In this document: piece after piece, positions 17,472 to 26,632 of the stretch
How the letters are laid out: the number at the start of each line of letters is the position of its first letter
Position numbering within the stretch: position 1 is the first letter of the stretch
Assembly: GCA_965226915.1 (NCBI GenBank)
Contig: CBDDEJ010000008.1
Location: forward strand, 1 to 64,000
DNA from: Io17-Chloro-G2 sp965226915
Lineage (GTDB): Bacteria > Chloroflexota > Dehalococcoidia > Lucifugimonadales > UBA3495
Direction of reading: 5' to 3'
Length of the DNA: 64,000 nucleotides
Program-made: the position numbers and the translations under genes
The notes under the pieces: model-generated
Told to the model about the DNA's origin: nothing
The model's input: only the letters and a program-made list of their open reading frames with translations
The model's database searches: none

Positions 17472-18767
17472 TTAAGATTCAGCGCCGGAAAGCGCGGTGA
17501 TCAAGGAGGCCACGCCCTGTTGGAAGACGCCATCATCTTCCCACCCTCGAAAATCCACCACAGCGCCCTGCTTTAGCTGTACGCATAGCCCGTCTTGACT
17601 ATGGTCGAAAAGGATATCCGCGGCCAGGGAGGTGATTTTGCGTCCGGGTTCCGATCCTTTGCCACCGGCCAATTCAGACATGTATCGCCGCGTTTGCGGG
17701 CTATCAAGTGACGACGCGGTGCAAAGCAGGACGAGCTTGTCGAAATAGACCGTATTGGCCAGGATGGTGGCGCCCGACTGGAACGCCGACTCGTCATCGG
17801 CCGCTACACTCCAACAGGGTATCTGCGCGGCCCGCAGGCTCTCCCGGAGACGGCCGGCCAATGTTTCATCCTCCATTGAGCCTATGGTCAAGACCGACGG
17901 GTACTCGCGCTTTACACCGGCAATGGGATCTTGGGCATCTATCAACGGCGCGGCTACTCCAGCGTCTTCCAGGAATTTCCGTGGTATGCGCCCGCCGGAC
18001 TTGGCGAGTGTGTCCAATCCAATCGTACTCGGCCCCGCGTGGCGCGCAAAATCAAGGGCAATGGCCCTGCTGAGGTCGCAGTTGACGAACGTGGATATTC
18101 CAAACACGGCTTCGTAGAATATGGCGCTGTCGAGATCAGACTTGATGATTGAAGCGCCCCTCAGGTCGGCGCCAGTGAAATCGGCTTGCCTGAAGGTCGT
18201 CGAGGTTAAGTTTGCGGACCTGAGGTTGGCGGCATTGAGATTGGCTCCGGTCAGGTCTGCCGAAGAAAGATTGGCGCCGGATAGATTGGCCCCTTCCAGA
18301 TCGGCGTAGGTCATATCACAGGAAGTCAGGTCGGCCCCCGTGAGGTCGGCTGACCGCAGGTTGCACCGGGAAAGATTGCTTCGGATAAGAAAACATCCAG
18401 ACAAATTGGCGCGGGTCAAGATCGCATGGGACAGATTGGACCGCGACAAATGGGCCGAATGCAGATTCACACCTTGGAGTTCCGCCATGCGGAGATTACT
18501 GCTGGTGAAATCTACGCCGGCGAGGTCATCATAGGCCAAGTCTGCCCCGGCCAACTTTGCCCGGCTTAAAAAGGCGCCCGAAAGGTCAAGCTTGGGGCGG
18601 CCATACACGAATTCCGGATTGAACACTTCGCTGGTGGACCGGTCTTCAAGCCGGTAGTTCAACGTGTGGGTGATGCCAACGTTGGGTATTAGGTGATTCA
18701 GCTCGCGCCAACGTGCTATCGCATTTGCCCCAGACTTTGCAAGGGTGACATGCTCCGAATTAGCCAA
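17472..18767 (-). CDS. Pentapeptide-repeat protein with C-terminal TIR-like domain
   Basis: About residues 55-225 are tandem pentapeptides of the A(D/N)LXX type (LSGANLSSADLTGANLNAAN), forming a right-handed quadrilateral beta-helix. A linker FARHAGPSTIGLDTLAKSGG leads to a C-terminal domain (about 285-430) beginning YPSVLTIGSMEDETLAGRLRESLRAAQIPCW and ending FRGWEDDGVFQQGVASLITAL. This matches pentapeptide-TIR proteins in which YSCFISYS...CWFAPE and GW.D...Y..AF..LL occupy these positions. The canonical catalytic glutamate region (SxxxxxxWVxxE) reads SSLDSPQTRRYMSE, so NADase activity is uncertain. 431 residues, no signal peptide. It could act in signalling or antiphage defence; no partner gene is evident. 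Confidence 0.75.
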   Translation of the reverse strand: MANSEHVTLAKSGANAIARWRELNHLIPNVGITHTLNYRLEDRSTSEVFNPEFVYGRPKLDLSGAFLSRAKLAGADLAYDDLAGVDFTSSNLRMAELQGVNLHSAHLSRSNLSHAILTRANLSGCFLIRSNLSRCNLRSADLTGADLTSCDMTYADLEGANLSGANLSSADLTGANLNAANLRSANLTSTTFRQADFTGADLRGASIIKSDLDSAIFYEAVFGISTFVNCDLSRAIALDFARHAGPSTIGLDTLAKSGGRIPRKFLEDAGVAAPLIDAQDPIAGVKREYPSVLTIGSMEDETLAGRLRESLRAAQIPCWSVAADDESAFQSGATILANTVYFDKLVLLCTASSLDSPQTRRYMSELAGGKGSEPGRKITSLAADILFDHSQDGLCVQLKQGAVVDFRGWEDDGVFQQGVASLITALSGAES

Positions 18768-18837
18768 TAGGCTGCCCTATGTCCAACGCCACGATCCACC
18801 CGCCAATCGGGCTGTGCGAGAACAGGTTTGATTCAAT

Positions 18838-19938
18838 CTATCCATTGGTCACCGCAACCTCTCTTCCCTGGTTGGCCGCCTCTCGTATATTGTCGATGAA
18901 ATGGTGCAGTTCGACGGCTTCGGCAAAGTCGGGCTGACACGGGTCTCCTGAGACAATGCTTTGGCCAAACCGGTAGTACATCTGCCCTACGTTGAAGGGG
19001 GCTCCCCTGGGCATTCCCTCCAACACATTGGTGTAACTGGCGGGCACGTCAATATCTTCCAGAGTGTGACCTTTCTGGGCGCCCTTTATGCGAAGCCCAT
19101 CTTGGTTAGCCGATTCGTTGGAAGACGCCACCAGCGTTCCTTCCCGGCCGTATATCTCCATGCGGTATCCGCTGCCTGCCCATGGGTTGGCGGCGATGTG
19201 CACCGAGGCGACTCCTCCGTTGGCCAATTTCCCGCTGACCAAGATGTTATCCGGCGACGTCACCGCCACCATTTCGTTGTTGTCGACGTCAAGCCACTCG
19301 CCGGCCTGGGTGCTGATGACTGTCGAAACATTGCTGAAGTTACCGGCCACGAACCGCAAGGCATCGATGGTGTGGCCGCAGGAGATGGTTAGCGTATTGG
19401 CGCCCAATTCAACGTCCCGCTGCCAGGTCCGGTCGGCAGTCCGAGTAAGATTCCCACCGGAAATACGGCTAACGTGGCATGACATGACCTCACCCACGTA
19501 GCCCGACTCGACCAAGTATTTGAGGTGCAGCACGGCGGGGTTGGCGCGCGACTGGAGCCCCACCATGTTGATGACCCCCTTGGCTTGCGCCAGATCGGCC
19601 ATCTCCTGAGCCTCGGCAGTGGTCCGGCCCAGTGGCCATTCCACGTAGACATGCTTGCCTGCGTTGATCGCCGCCACGGTGGGCTCGTAATGAGAGGGTA
19701 CCCTCAGGCTGACTGCCACGGCGTCGATATCAGGATGAGCCAGCATCTTGTGGTAGTCGTCAAAAGCCAGTTTCGCCCCATATTTCTGCTTGGACTCTTC
19801 GGCGCTTTCCATGCGGGTGGTGCAGACCGCTGTCAGTTCAAACTCGGGACTGGCGACTATGGCCGGCAGATGGGACCGCCGCGCCCAACCCAGATGAACA
19901 TTGGCGCCAATGATGCCCAAACGAATCTTGTCTGCCAT
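18838..19938 (-). CDS. Gfo/Idh/MocA-family protein, Gal80-like
   Basis: A 366-residue NAD(P)-binding protein with an N-terminal Rossmann fold (RLGIIGANVHLGW) and a C-terminal alpha/beta dimerisation domain. The family's catalytic lysine normally lies in an EKP motif; here the site reads VYVEWPLGRTTAEAQEMA, so Lys is replaced by Trp, as in Gal80-like members. It may therefore bind a nucleotide or sugar without classic hydride-transfer catalysis. The ATG at 19938 is well placed. The gene diverges from the TPP enzyme to its right, so the two may share control of a small-molecule pathway. Confidence 0.8.
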   Translation of the reverse strand: MADKIRLGIIGANVHLGWARRSHLPAIVASPEFELTAVCTTRMESAEESKQKYGAKLAFDDYHKMLAHPDIDAVAVSLRVPSHYEPTVAAINAGKHVYVEWPLGRTTAEAQEMADLAQAKGVINMVGLQSRANPAVLHLKYLVESGYVGEVMSCHVSRISGGNLTRTADRTWQRDVELGANTLTISCGHTIDALRFVAGNFSNVSTVISTQAGEWLDVDNNEMVAVTSPDNILVSGKLANGGVASVHIAANPWAGSGYRMEIYGREGTLVASSNESANQDGLRIKGAQKGHTLEDIDVPASYTNVLEGMPRGAPFNVGQMYYRFGQSIVSGDPCQPDFAEAVELHHFIDNIREAANQGREVAVTNG

Positions 19939-20116
19939 ATCTTCCCCTCAAATCTACAGTTGGGCTCTATCCTACCACGGCTGGGGGGGGGAGGGATGCC
20001 TTACATATTTTCTGGCTGATTTGCCGGGATTCAAGCACGACTACGGCCATTTCCGACGGCCCCGCTGGCCAGCCGTGGTAGACTCCCAGGGAATATTCGC
20101 AATGGGAGGCAAATGT

Positions 20117-21787
20117 ATGCCTAAGATGACCGGCGCCAAGTATCTGGCAGAGACCATGAGCGCTTATGGGGTTACCCACGCCTTTTATATGCCTATGATC
20201 GTCACCCGGGCCTTGATGGAGATGGAGAAGGTGGGCATCCGCCGGATCATGACCCACGGCGAAAAGGCGGCGGCCTACATGGCCGACGGCTACGCCCGGG
20301 CAGCCCGGAGGCTAGCTGTCTGCATGTGCCAGAACGTGGGCGCGGCTAACCTGGCCGCGGGCCTTCAAGACGCCTACTTGGGCGGGTCTCCCGTGGTCGC
20401 CATCACCGGCAAACGGACCCATATGCAACAGGCCCGGCACTCTTATCAGGAAGTAGACCATACCCAACCCTTCGCCGCTGTCACCAAATACAGCGCGATG
20501 GTCGATAGCTTGGATCAATTGCCGATCTTGTTGCGGCAGGCGTTTCGGGAGGCAACGTCCGGCGCGCCCGGGCCGGTCCACCTGGACTTCGAAAGCGCCA
20601 ACGGAAGCGCGATCACGGACGCAGAGGCAGACCTGGAGATTCTGGCGGAGGCCCCCTTCACCCACGTGCCCCCTTTCCGTGGCGAACCAGAGACAGAGAT
20701 GATCAGAGACGCCGCCAGCGTTTTGTCCGGCGCCCTCCGTCCCGTCATCGTGGCCGGCGGGGGCGTCGTCTCATCCGGCGCTCAGAAAGAGGTGGTCGAG
20801 CTGGCCGAGATGCTAAATATCCCGGTAGCGACATCGCTCAACGCCAAAGGGACCATTCCCGACGCGCATCCCCTGTCGGTAGGAGTGTGCGGCACCTATT
20901 CTCGCCGCTGCGCCAATCAGGTGGTGTCTGAAGCCGACCTTGTATTCTTCATCGGCAGTCACACCGGCAGCCAGGTGACCACCGAGTGGCAGATCCCCGC
21001 GGCGGGGACGCCGGTGATCCAGCTGGACATAGACCCCGCCGAACTGGGCCGCAGCTATCCAATCACGGTTGGCTTGCAAGGCGACGCCCGGGCGTCGCTG
21101 CGAAAACTGATCGAGAACATGGAGCCGCTAGGTCCGCGCGCCGAGTGGGTCAACCGGGCCCAAGAGTTGGTGAAAGACTGGCGGGACGAAGTGGCGCCCC
21201 ACGTGAATTCCGGCGCCTCGCCCATCAGGCCGGAACGGCTGTGTAAAGAGATTACCGATTTCCTGCCCTCGGACGGAGTGTTGGTGGCGGACACGGGGCA
21301 TTCGGGAATCTGGGCCGGCACCATGGTGGACCTCAAGACCCAGGACCAGACCTTCCTCCGGTGCGCCGGTTCTTTGGGCTGGGCGTTTCCCGCGGCCATG
21401 GGCGCCAAGTGCGCGCTCCCGGACCGGCCCGTGGTTTGCTTCACCGGAGACGGGGGATTCTGGTACCACCTGACCGAATTGGAAACCGCCGCCCGGTACG
21501 GCATCAACACCGTGACCGTGGTCAACAACAACCACTCGTTGAATCAGGAAAAACGTGGCAACGAGCGGTACTACCAAGGAGAACAGGGCAACGTTGACGA
21601 GCTATGGGTGTTCCCAGATACGGATTTCGCCAAAGTCGCTCAAGACATGGGCTGCTTCGGAATCCGGGTCGACGACCCCAACAAGATCCAAAGCGCCATT
21701 GAGGAAGGAATCGCATCGGGCAAGCCCGCGGTCATCGACGTGGTTTCAGACATGGAAGGAATCGCCGACCGGGCCTGGACGCCGTAA
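20117..21787 (+). CDS. Thiamine-diphosphate enzyme, acetolactate synthase-like
   Basis: A 556-residue enzyme of the ThDP family (acetolactate synthase, benzoylformate decarboxylase, oxalyl-CoA decarboxylase relatives). The N-terminal Pyr domain has the activating glutamate in THGEKAAAYMADGYARA. The central domain follows at about 200-330, and the C-terminal PP domain shows GDGGFWYHLTELETA with a later VVNNN, the Mg-ThDP motif GDG...NN. The start at ATG 20117 is set by the Shine-Dalgarno GGGAGG at 20104-20109; upstream codons in the same frame look non-coding. The reaction (decarboxylation or ligation of a 2-keto acid) is not decided by sequence. Confidence 0.85.
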   Translation: MPKMTGAKYLAETMSAYGVTHAFYMPMIVTRALMEMEKVGIRRIMTHGEKAAAYMADGYARAARRLAVCMCQNVGAANLAAGLQDAYLGGSPVVAITGKRTHMQQARHSYQEVDHTQPFAAVTKYSAMVDSLDQLPILLRQAFREATSGAPGPVHLDFESANGSAITDAEADLEILAEAPFTHVPPFRGEPETEMIRDAASVLSGALRPVIVAGGGVVSSGAQKEVVELAEMLNIPVATSLNAKGTIPDAHPLSVGVCGTYSRRCANQVVSEADLVFFIGSHTGSQVTTEWQIPAAGTPVIQLDIDPAELGRSYPITVGLQGDARASLRKLIENMEPLGPRAEWVNRAQELVKDWRDEVAPHVNSGASPIRPERLCKEITDFLPSDGVLVADTGHSGIWAGTMVDLKTQDQTFLRCAGSLGWAFPAAMGAKCALPDRPVVCFTGDGGFWYHLTELETAARYGINTVTVVNNNHSLNQEKRGNERYYQGEQGNVDELWVFPDTDFAKVAQDMGCFGIRVDDPNKIQSAIEEGIASGKPAVIDVVSDMEGIADRAWTP

Positions 21788-21861
21788 CGATTCCGGGGGC
21801 CGGACGCTCTTAAACCATATCCTGTTCCCATTGTGTAAATCACATTTTCCGGAGAAGCGAC

Positions 21862-22713
21862 ATGGCAAGTGAATCGCCAGAGGCAATCGGAGAATACGTT
21901 CTTACAACAGCGGTCGCCAGGGCCAAGGATTCATGGGGTGATCGTCTCGTAGCCGCCTACGCTCTCGGGAGTCTGGCTCACGGCGGTTTTAGCATCAATG
22001 CCAGCGATGTTGACCTCGGGCTGATTCTCAGCGACCCCGTAAACGACCGGGACGTGGAGTTGATGCATGGCCTTTCGACGGGAATCAAGGCAAGTGAGAT
22101 TCCCCTCGCTAACCGTCTGTCCGTGTTCTGGGGTTCTCTAGGTACTTTGTCGGGCATTGCTGAGGGCGGCCGTTTCCCACCGTTGGACCGGCTCGATATG
22201 AAGCTATACGGCCGTCTTTTGGCGGGCCGGGATATTCGCGATCAGCTGCTCGCTCCAAGTCGAAGATAGAGGGGGCAGTTCGCTCTCGAAGAACTCGTGG
22301 TAGAGGGGGCGGAGTTCGCTCTCAGGGTGTTGTCCAGTCCCGATGTGACAGTCCAGTTGAAGGATGCAGAGGCTCTAGCCGCTAGCGATCTGATTACCAT
22401 AACCAAGAAGATTCTCTTCCCCGTGCGGTTCGTGTTTACGGCAGCCACAGGTGAGATCGGGATGAACCATTTGGCGGTTGAGTATTTTTCAACCGCAGCC
22501 CCCGGACCCGCGGCTCGGCTCGCCGAAAAGGCTCTCGAATGGCGTGGCGCCCCACCGGAGCCCGCTGATCCCGCTACTCAACAGGTCATCGAAGACGGGC
22601 TTTTGCCCATATACCGAGTGTTCATCGACGACTACGAACCGCGTCTCAGGGCATACAGCCGGCCTGACCTAGCCGAACGATTTCGCGCGTGGCGGGAGCA
22701 ACTCGACGCCTAG
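21862..22713 (+). pseudogene. Nucleotidyltransferase-fold protein with in-frame amber stop
   Basis: The N-terminal 130 residues carry the polymerase-beta-type nucleotidyltransferase core: ALGSLAHGG followed by SDVDLGLIL, the GS...D.D metal-binding pattern of MNT/kanamycin-nucleotidyltransferase-like proteins. A TAG at 22267-22269 interrupts the frame, which then continues in the same frame (VVEGAEFALRVL...) to 22713 as a helical C-terminal domain. The stop lies in an imperfect local duplication (TAGAGGGGGC at 22267 and 22301). It is probably a nonfunctional gene, unless the two parts are made separately from GTG 22297. Substrate unknown. Confidence 0.65.
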
Positions 22714-22740
22714 GCGGCGACGCCATTTCCGCCCACCCGG

Positions 22741-22835
22741 TCACTCTGCGCAGCGAAGGCTCTGGGTGAGAAGCGGGGCGGCCCCACCCCAGATGTTTCG
22801 CCGCTGCGGCTGGCTCGACATTACATTCGTTACGG
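22741..22835. repeat. Short dispersed palindromic repeat, copy 2
   Basis: Contains CCCCAGATGTTTCGCCGCTGCGG then CTGGCTCGACATTACATTCG, matching the core at 11975-12007, 38664-38713 and 44703-44787, and starts with GCGCAGCGAAGG, the opposite-strand version. It lies downstream of the broken nucleotidyltransferase gene. Confidence 0.6.
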
Positions 22836-22846
22836 CTGCGGCACCG

Positions 22847-22890
22847 AAAACGCCCCACCACCGCGAAGACTCGCAATGGCGGGGCGTTTT
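22847..22890. terminator. Bidirectional stem-loop terminator candidate
   Basis: AAAACGCCCC (22847-22856) pairs with GGGGCGTTTT (22881-22890) as a 10-bp stem with A/T ends on both sides. It could stop transcription of the plus-strand nucleotidyltransferase remnant and of the minus-strand cupin gene. Confidence 0.6.
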
Positions 22891-22891
22891 G

Positions 22892-22934
22892 ATCTCTTCC
22901 CATGGCCGGTGTCTGACCGGCCATGGGAAGAGAT
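22892..22934. terminator. 19-bp perfect hairpin at the end of a cupin gene
   Basis: ATCTCTTCCCATGGCCGGT (22892-22910) and its exact complement (22916-22934) enclose a 5-base loop. The cupin stop codon on the minus strand (22935-22937) abuts the hairpin. It lacks a clear T-run on the minus strand, but the next stem supplies one. Confidence 0.6.
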
Positions 22935-23273
22935 TTAGTCCTCCAGATGCACCGTGGCGGTCACCCTGGGCGCGTCTCCGACCACTCGAGTCGTGTGGCC
23001 GTTGCCAGTCGTGTCTTCGGCTAGGTTGACGTCTCCAGGCCCCAGAATGTGCTTCGTACCGTCTTCCAAGCCGATCTCTCCCTGACCGGACAGGGTGATG
23101 ATGTACTGGCGGCGGGGGGCGATGTGCCAGTCGCTGAATCTTCCCGGAGGGGACGCCCGGAACACGATGCCCTTGGCGTTGTGCAATTCGGTCCAAGCGG
23201 GATGGGTGGTCGGGTCTATCTCTTCAATGTGGGACTTCCCATCGTCGCCTGTGTAAAGTCTGATTGAACCCAT
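22935..23273 (-). CDS. Small cupin-domain protein (paralog of 16982-17323)
   Basis: A 112-residue cupin with HIAPRRQYIITLSGQGEIGL and GPGDVNLAEDTTGNGHTT, nearly colinear with the cupin at 16982-17323 (shared APRRQ, SGQ.EIGL.DG, GPGD, ED.TG.GHTT). It may bind a metal through the histidines. It ends against two back-to-back stem-loops. It is transcribed away from the carboxylase operon. The function is unknown; the pair may bind related ligands. Confidence 0.75.
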   Translation of the reverse strand: MGSIRLYTGDDGKSHIEEIDPTTHPAWTELHNAKGIVFRASPPGRFSDWHIAPRRQYIITLSGQGEIGLEDGTKHILGPGDVNLAEDTTGNGHTTRVVGDAPRVTATVHLED

Positions 23274-23522
23274 GATTCGGCCTCCTTGTCGTTAACTTGA
23301 CGTTTATCCGCGGGTACGGATTATAGCCTAATTTCGCCCAGTGGCCGCTGGCGCCGCAAAAAGCCTAAACAATTCGCCTATCTCCCCTTGAAACCCTCGG
23401 TTCGCCCCACCTTATGCCAGGGTATAAAATCAATGACATCGCCGGCGTGACCCCGAGGTTGAGTCTACGGCCCCGCCAGTTCCGCGGACGCCGCCGCGTA
23501 AGTCAGATATGGATGTGCTGAT

Positions 23523-25130
23523 ATGGATTTGATCGAATCCAGGGCGCAAACCCAAAGTGCCCAGTTTGCCGAGAATCGGGAATGCATGGCGGCCCTGGTC
23601 ACTGAACTCAAGGAGCGGATGGCGTCTGCGCGAGAGGGAGGCGGCGCTGAGCGAACCGAATTGCACCGGAGCCGGGGCAAGATGCTGGTGAGAGACCGTA
23701 TCGAAGCTCTCTTGGACCGCGACGCGCCCTTCTTGGAGCTCAGTCCTCTCGCGGCTTGGGACATGTACGACAACGAGGACAACGCGGCGGGTATCGTCAC
23801 CGGCATTGGCGTGGTGCATGGAAAAGAAGTTGTGATCGTGGCCAACGACGCCACCGTGAAAGGCGGCAGTTACTATCCCATCACCGTAAAAAAACACCTG
23901 CGCGCCCAGGAGATCGCCCTGGAGAACAACCTGCCTTGCATCTATCTGGTTGACTCGGGCGGCGCCTTTCTGCCACTGCAAGCGGAAGTCTTCCCAGACC
24001 GCGAGCACTTTGGCCGCATCTTCTATAATCAAGCCAAGATGTCCGCCCAAGGGATTCCCCAAGTAGCGGTTGTCATGGGTTCCTGCACAGCCGGCGGCGC
24101 TTACATACCCGCCATGAGCGACGAAGTAGTCATCGTCGGGGAACAAGGCACCATCTTCTTGGCCGGTCCTCCCTTGGTGTTGGCCGCCACCGGCGAGGAG
24201 GTGGACGCCGAGACGCTGGGAGGGGCCGATGTCCACACCCGGGTCTCGGGGGTTGCCGACCATTACGCCACCGGCGATGAGGACGCCCTGGGCATCACAC
24301 GCAACATCGTGGAAAACTTTGTAAAGCGGCGCGATCCGCCTTTTGACGTTATGACGCCGGAGCCGCCCGCCTATGAACCTGAAGAGATATACGGGATCAT
24401 ACCCGCCGACAACCGGCGGCAATACGACGTTCGCGAGGTGATCGCCCGCATCGTCGACGGCAGCCGGTTTCATGAATTCAAGGCCAACTACGGGGAGACG
24501 CTGGTCTGCGGCTTTGCCCGTATCTGGGGTTATCCGGTAGGCGTCGTGGCGAACAACGGCATCCTGTTTTCCGAGAGCGCGTTAAAGGGGACCCACTTCA
24601 TAGAGCTATGTTCCCAGCGGGGCATCCCTTTGCTGTTCCTGCAGAACATCGCAGGATTCATGGTGGGCCGCCAGTACGAAGCCGGAGGCATAGCCAAAGA
24701 CGGCGCGAAGATGGTGATGGCAGTGTCAAACGCCGCCGTTCCCAAATTCACGGTGGTGATCGGCGGCTCTTTTGGCGCAGGGAACTACGGAATGTGCGGC
24801 CGTGCGTATGATCCCCGGTTCCTGTGGATGTGGCCCAACGCCCGGATATCGGTCATGGGCGGGCCTCAAGCCGCGGCTGTCCTGGTGACGGTCCGGCAGC
24901 AGCAGCTGGAACGGCAAGGCGGGTCCATGAGCGAGGAAGAGCAAGAAGAGTTGCGGCGTCCGATCTTGGAAAAATACGAAGAAGAGGGCAACCCTTATTA
25001 CAGCACTGCCAGATTGTGGGACGATGGAATCATCGACCCGGCCGATACTCGAACGGTTGTGGGTTTGGGCATAGCGGCGTCGCTCAACGCCCCGTTCCCG
25101 GAGAGGCGCACCGGGGTGTTCCGGATGTGA
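23523..25130 (+). CDS. Acyl-CoA carboxylase, carboxyltransferase (beta) subunit
   Basis: Transfers the carboxyl group from biotin to an acyl-CoA, probably 3-methylcrotonyl-CoA in leucine breakdown. The 535-residue protein has the crotonase-like halves of the family, with HLRAQEIALENNLPCIYLVDSGGAFLP and GSCTAGGAYIPAMSDE in the N half, and NIAGFMVGRQYEAGGIAKDGAKMV and GGSFGAGNYGMCGRAYDPRFLWMWPNARISVMGG in the C half. The tail PYYSTARLWDDGIIDP...R is typical of MccB. The gene starts at ATG 23523 and overlaps the biotin carboxylase ATG by one base. The neighbour at 27150 (isovaleryl-CoA dehydrogenase-like) supports the leucine pathway. Confidence 0.88.
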   Translation: MDLIESRAQTQSAQFAENRECMAALVTELKERMASAREGGGAERTELHRSRGKMLVRDRIEALLDRDAPFLELSPLAAWDMYDNEDNAAGIVTGIGVVHGKEVVIVANDATVKGGSYYPITVKKHLRAQEIALENNLPCIYLVDSGGAFLPLQAEVFPDREHFGRIFYNQAKMSAQGIPQVAVVMGSCTAGGAYIPAMSDEVVIVGEQGTIFLAGPPLVLAATGEEVDAETLGGADVHTRVSGVADHYATGDEDALGITRNIVENFVKRRDPPFDVMTPEPPAYEPEEIYGIIPADNRRQYDVREVIARIVDGSRFHEFKANYGETLVCGFARIWGYPVGVVANNGILFSESALKGTHFIELCSQRGIPLLFLQNIAGFMVGRQYEAGGIAKDGAKMVMAVSNAAVPKFTVVIGGSFGAGNYGMCGRAYDPRFLWMWPNARISVMGGPQAAAVLVTVRQQQLERQGGSMSEEEQEELRRPILEKYEEEGNPYYSTARLWDDGIIDPADTRTVVGLGIAASLNAPFPERRTGVFRM

Positions 25131-26632
25131 TGTTCTCTAAGGTATTGGTAGCCAACCGGGGTGAGATCGCCGTCAGGGTTCAGCGAACGCTGAAAACCAT
25201 GGGCATAGCCACGGCCGCCATCTATTCTGACCCCGACGCGTCGGCGCCACACGTTTTGATGGCCGATGAAGCGTGGCCGCTGGATGGGCGGAGCGCTGAA
25301 GAAACCTACCTTGATATAGATAAGATCATCGCCATCGCCCAGCGATGCGGCGCCGATGCCATCCATCCAGGCTATGGGTTTTTATCCGAGAACCCCAGAT
25401 TCGCCAGGGCCTGCCATGCCGCAGGCATCGCCTTCATCGGGCCTACCCCGGAAAACATGGAGGCTTTGGGCGACAAGATAAGCTCCAAGTTGCTGGCCCA
25501 GCGGGCGGGCGCGCCGGTGGTCCCCAATTCCCCGCCCTGCACACGAGTCGATACCGCCGTTGAAGAATTCACCGCCGCTTGGGGCTATCCCCTGCTGGTC
25601 AAAGCCGCCGCCGGAGGTGGAGGACGGGGCATGAGGTTGGTCAACGGATTCGACGAACTAGCCTCAGCGTTGGAATCAGCCGCCCGCGAAGCCCACGCCG
25701 CTTTTGGCGACGGCCGCGTGTTTCTGGAGCGGTGCATCCCGCGCCCGCGGCACGTGGAATTTCAAGTGCTCGCCGACATATTCGGCAACACGGTTCATAT
25801 GCTAGAGCGTGATTGCAGCATCCAGCGCCGCTACCAAAAGATCATCGAGGAAACCCCATCGCCCGCCTTATCCACCGAACTGCGGCAGCGAATGGGTGAA
25901 GCCGCCGTTGCTGTGGCCAAAGCCGCGGGGTACGTCAACGCTGGGACCGTGGAATTCCTGCTGGATGTTGATTCTGGCCAATTTTACTTTTTGGAGATGA
26001 ACACCCGGTTGCAGGTGGAACATCCCATCACCGAAGAAGTGCTGGGTCTAGACCTGGTGGAGTGGCAGGTGCGCATAGCTTCCCGAGAATCGCTGACGTT
26101 TCAGCAAGATGACGTTCACGCCAGAGGTCACGCGGTGGAATGCCGCATTTACGCCGAAGACCCATATCACGATTACGTCCCGTCGGTAGGCACGCTGGTC
26201 AAGTGGCTACCGCCCACCGGCCCTGGACTTCGGTTGGACAGCGGGGTCGTTCAAGGACAGGAAATAACCACATACTACGATCCTATGTTGGCCAAATTGA
26301 TCGCCTGGGGACCCGACCGGGCAACAAGTCTGCGCCGGATGGAGCTGGCATTGTCTCAGTTCCCTGTCTTGGGACCCGTGACCAATATCCCGTTTCTGCG
26401 CCAGGTTATCCGAAGCCCAAGTTTTCAGGACGGAGATTATGACACCGGATTTTTGACGCGAGAATCGGAAATTGGCGGCCCCGAGTTGTCAAAAGCGATT
26501 GTCAGCCTCGCCCAGGCACTGGCGGCGTGGGCCGCGGAGAGTGGCTCACATCAAACCCGTACCGTACAAACGGTTCCGGCGGCCGGTCAGAATAGCCCCT
26601 GGCGCACTGCCGGCAAGCTGAGATTTCCGTGA
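25130..26632 (+). CDS. Biotin carboxylase subunit of acyl-CoA carboxylase
   Basis: ATP-grasp enzyme that carboxylates biotin on the carrier subunit. The 500-residue protein opens FSKVLVANRGEIAVRVQRTL, has the ATP-binding glycine-rich loop AAAGGGGRGMRLV near residue 160, and the catalytic EMNTRLQVEHPITEEVLGLDLVEWQ near 290. Its C-terminal part lacks a biotin domain; the carrier is the separate next gene. The stop of the upstream gene (TGA 25128-25130) overlaps this ATG, and its own stop overlaps the GTG start of the carrier gene, so translation is coupled across the operon. Confidence 0.9.
   Translation: MFSKVLVANRGEIAVRVQRTLKTMGIATAAIYSDPDASAPHVLMADEAWPLDGRSAEETYLDIDKIIAIAQRCGADAIHPGYGFLSENPRFARACHAAGIAFIGPTPENMEALGDKISSKLLAQRAGAPVVPNSPPCTRVDTAVEEFTAAWGYPLLVKAAAGGGGRGMRLVNGFDELASALESAAREAHAAFGDGRVFLERCIPRPRHVEFQVLADIFGNTVHMLERDCSIQRRYQKIIEETPSPALSTELRQRMGEAAVAVAKAAGYVNAGTVEFLLDVDSGQFYFLEMNTRLQVEHPITEEVLGLDLVEWQVRIASRESLTFQQDDVHARGHAVECRIYAEDPYHDYVPSVGTLVKWLPPTGPGLRLDSGVVQGQEITTYYDPMLAKLIAWGPDRATSLRRMELALSQFPVLGPVTNIPFLRQVIRSPSFQDGDYDTGFLTRESEIGGPELSKAIVSLAQALAAWAAESGSHQTRTVQTVPAAGQNSPWRTAGKLRFP

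Noticed and set aside
18150..18560. Regular short repeats that might be a CRISPR array
   Set aside because: The periodicity is 15 bases and comes from pentapeptide codons (A-D/N-L-x-x), with no spacers of constant length.
23430..24473. 347-codon minus-strand frame opposite the carboxyltransferase gene
   Set aside because: Shadow of the acyl-CoA carboxylase beta gene, whose conserved motifs are all on the plus strand.
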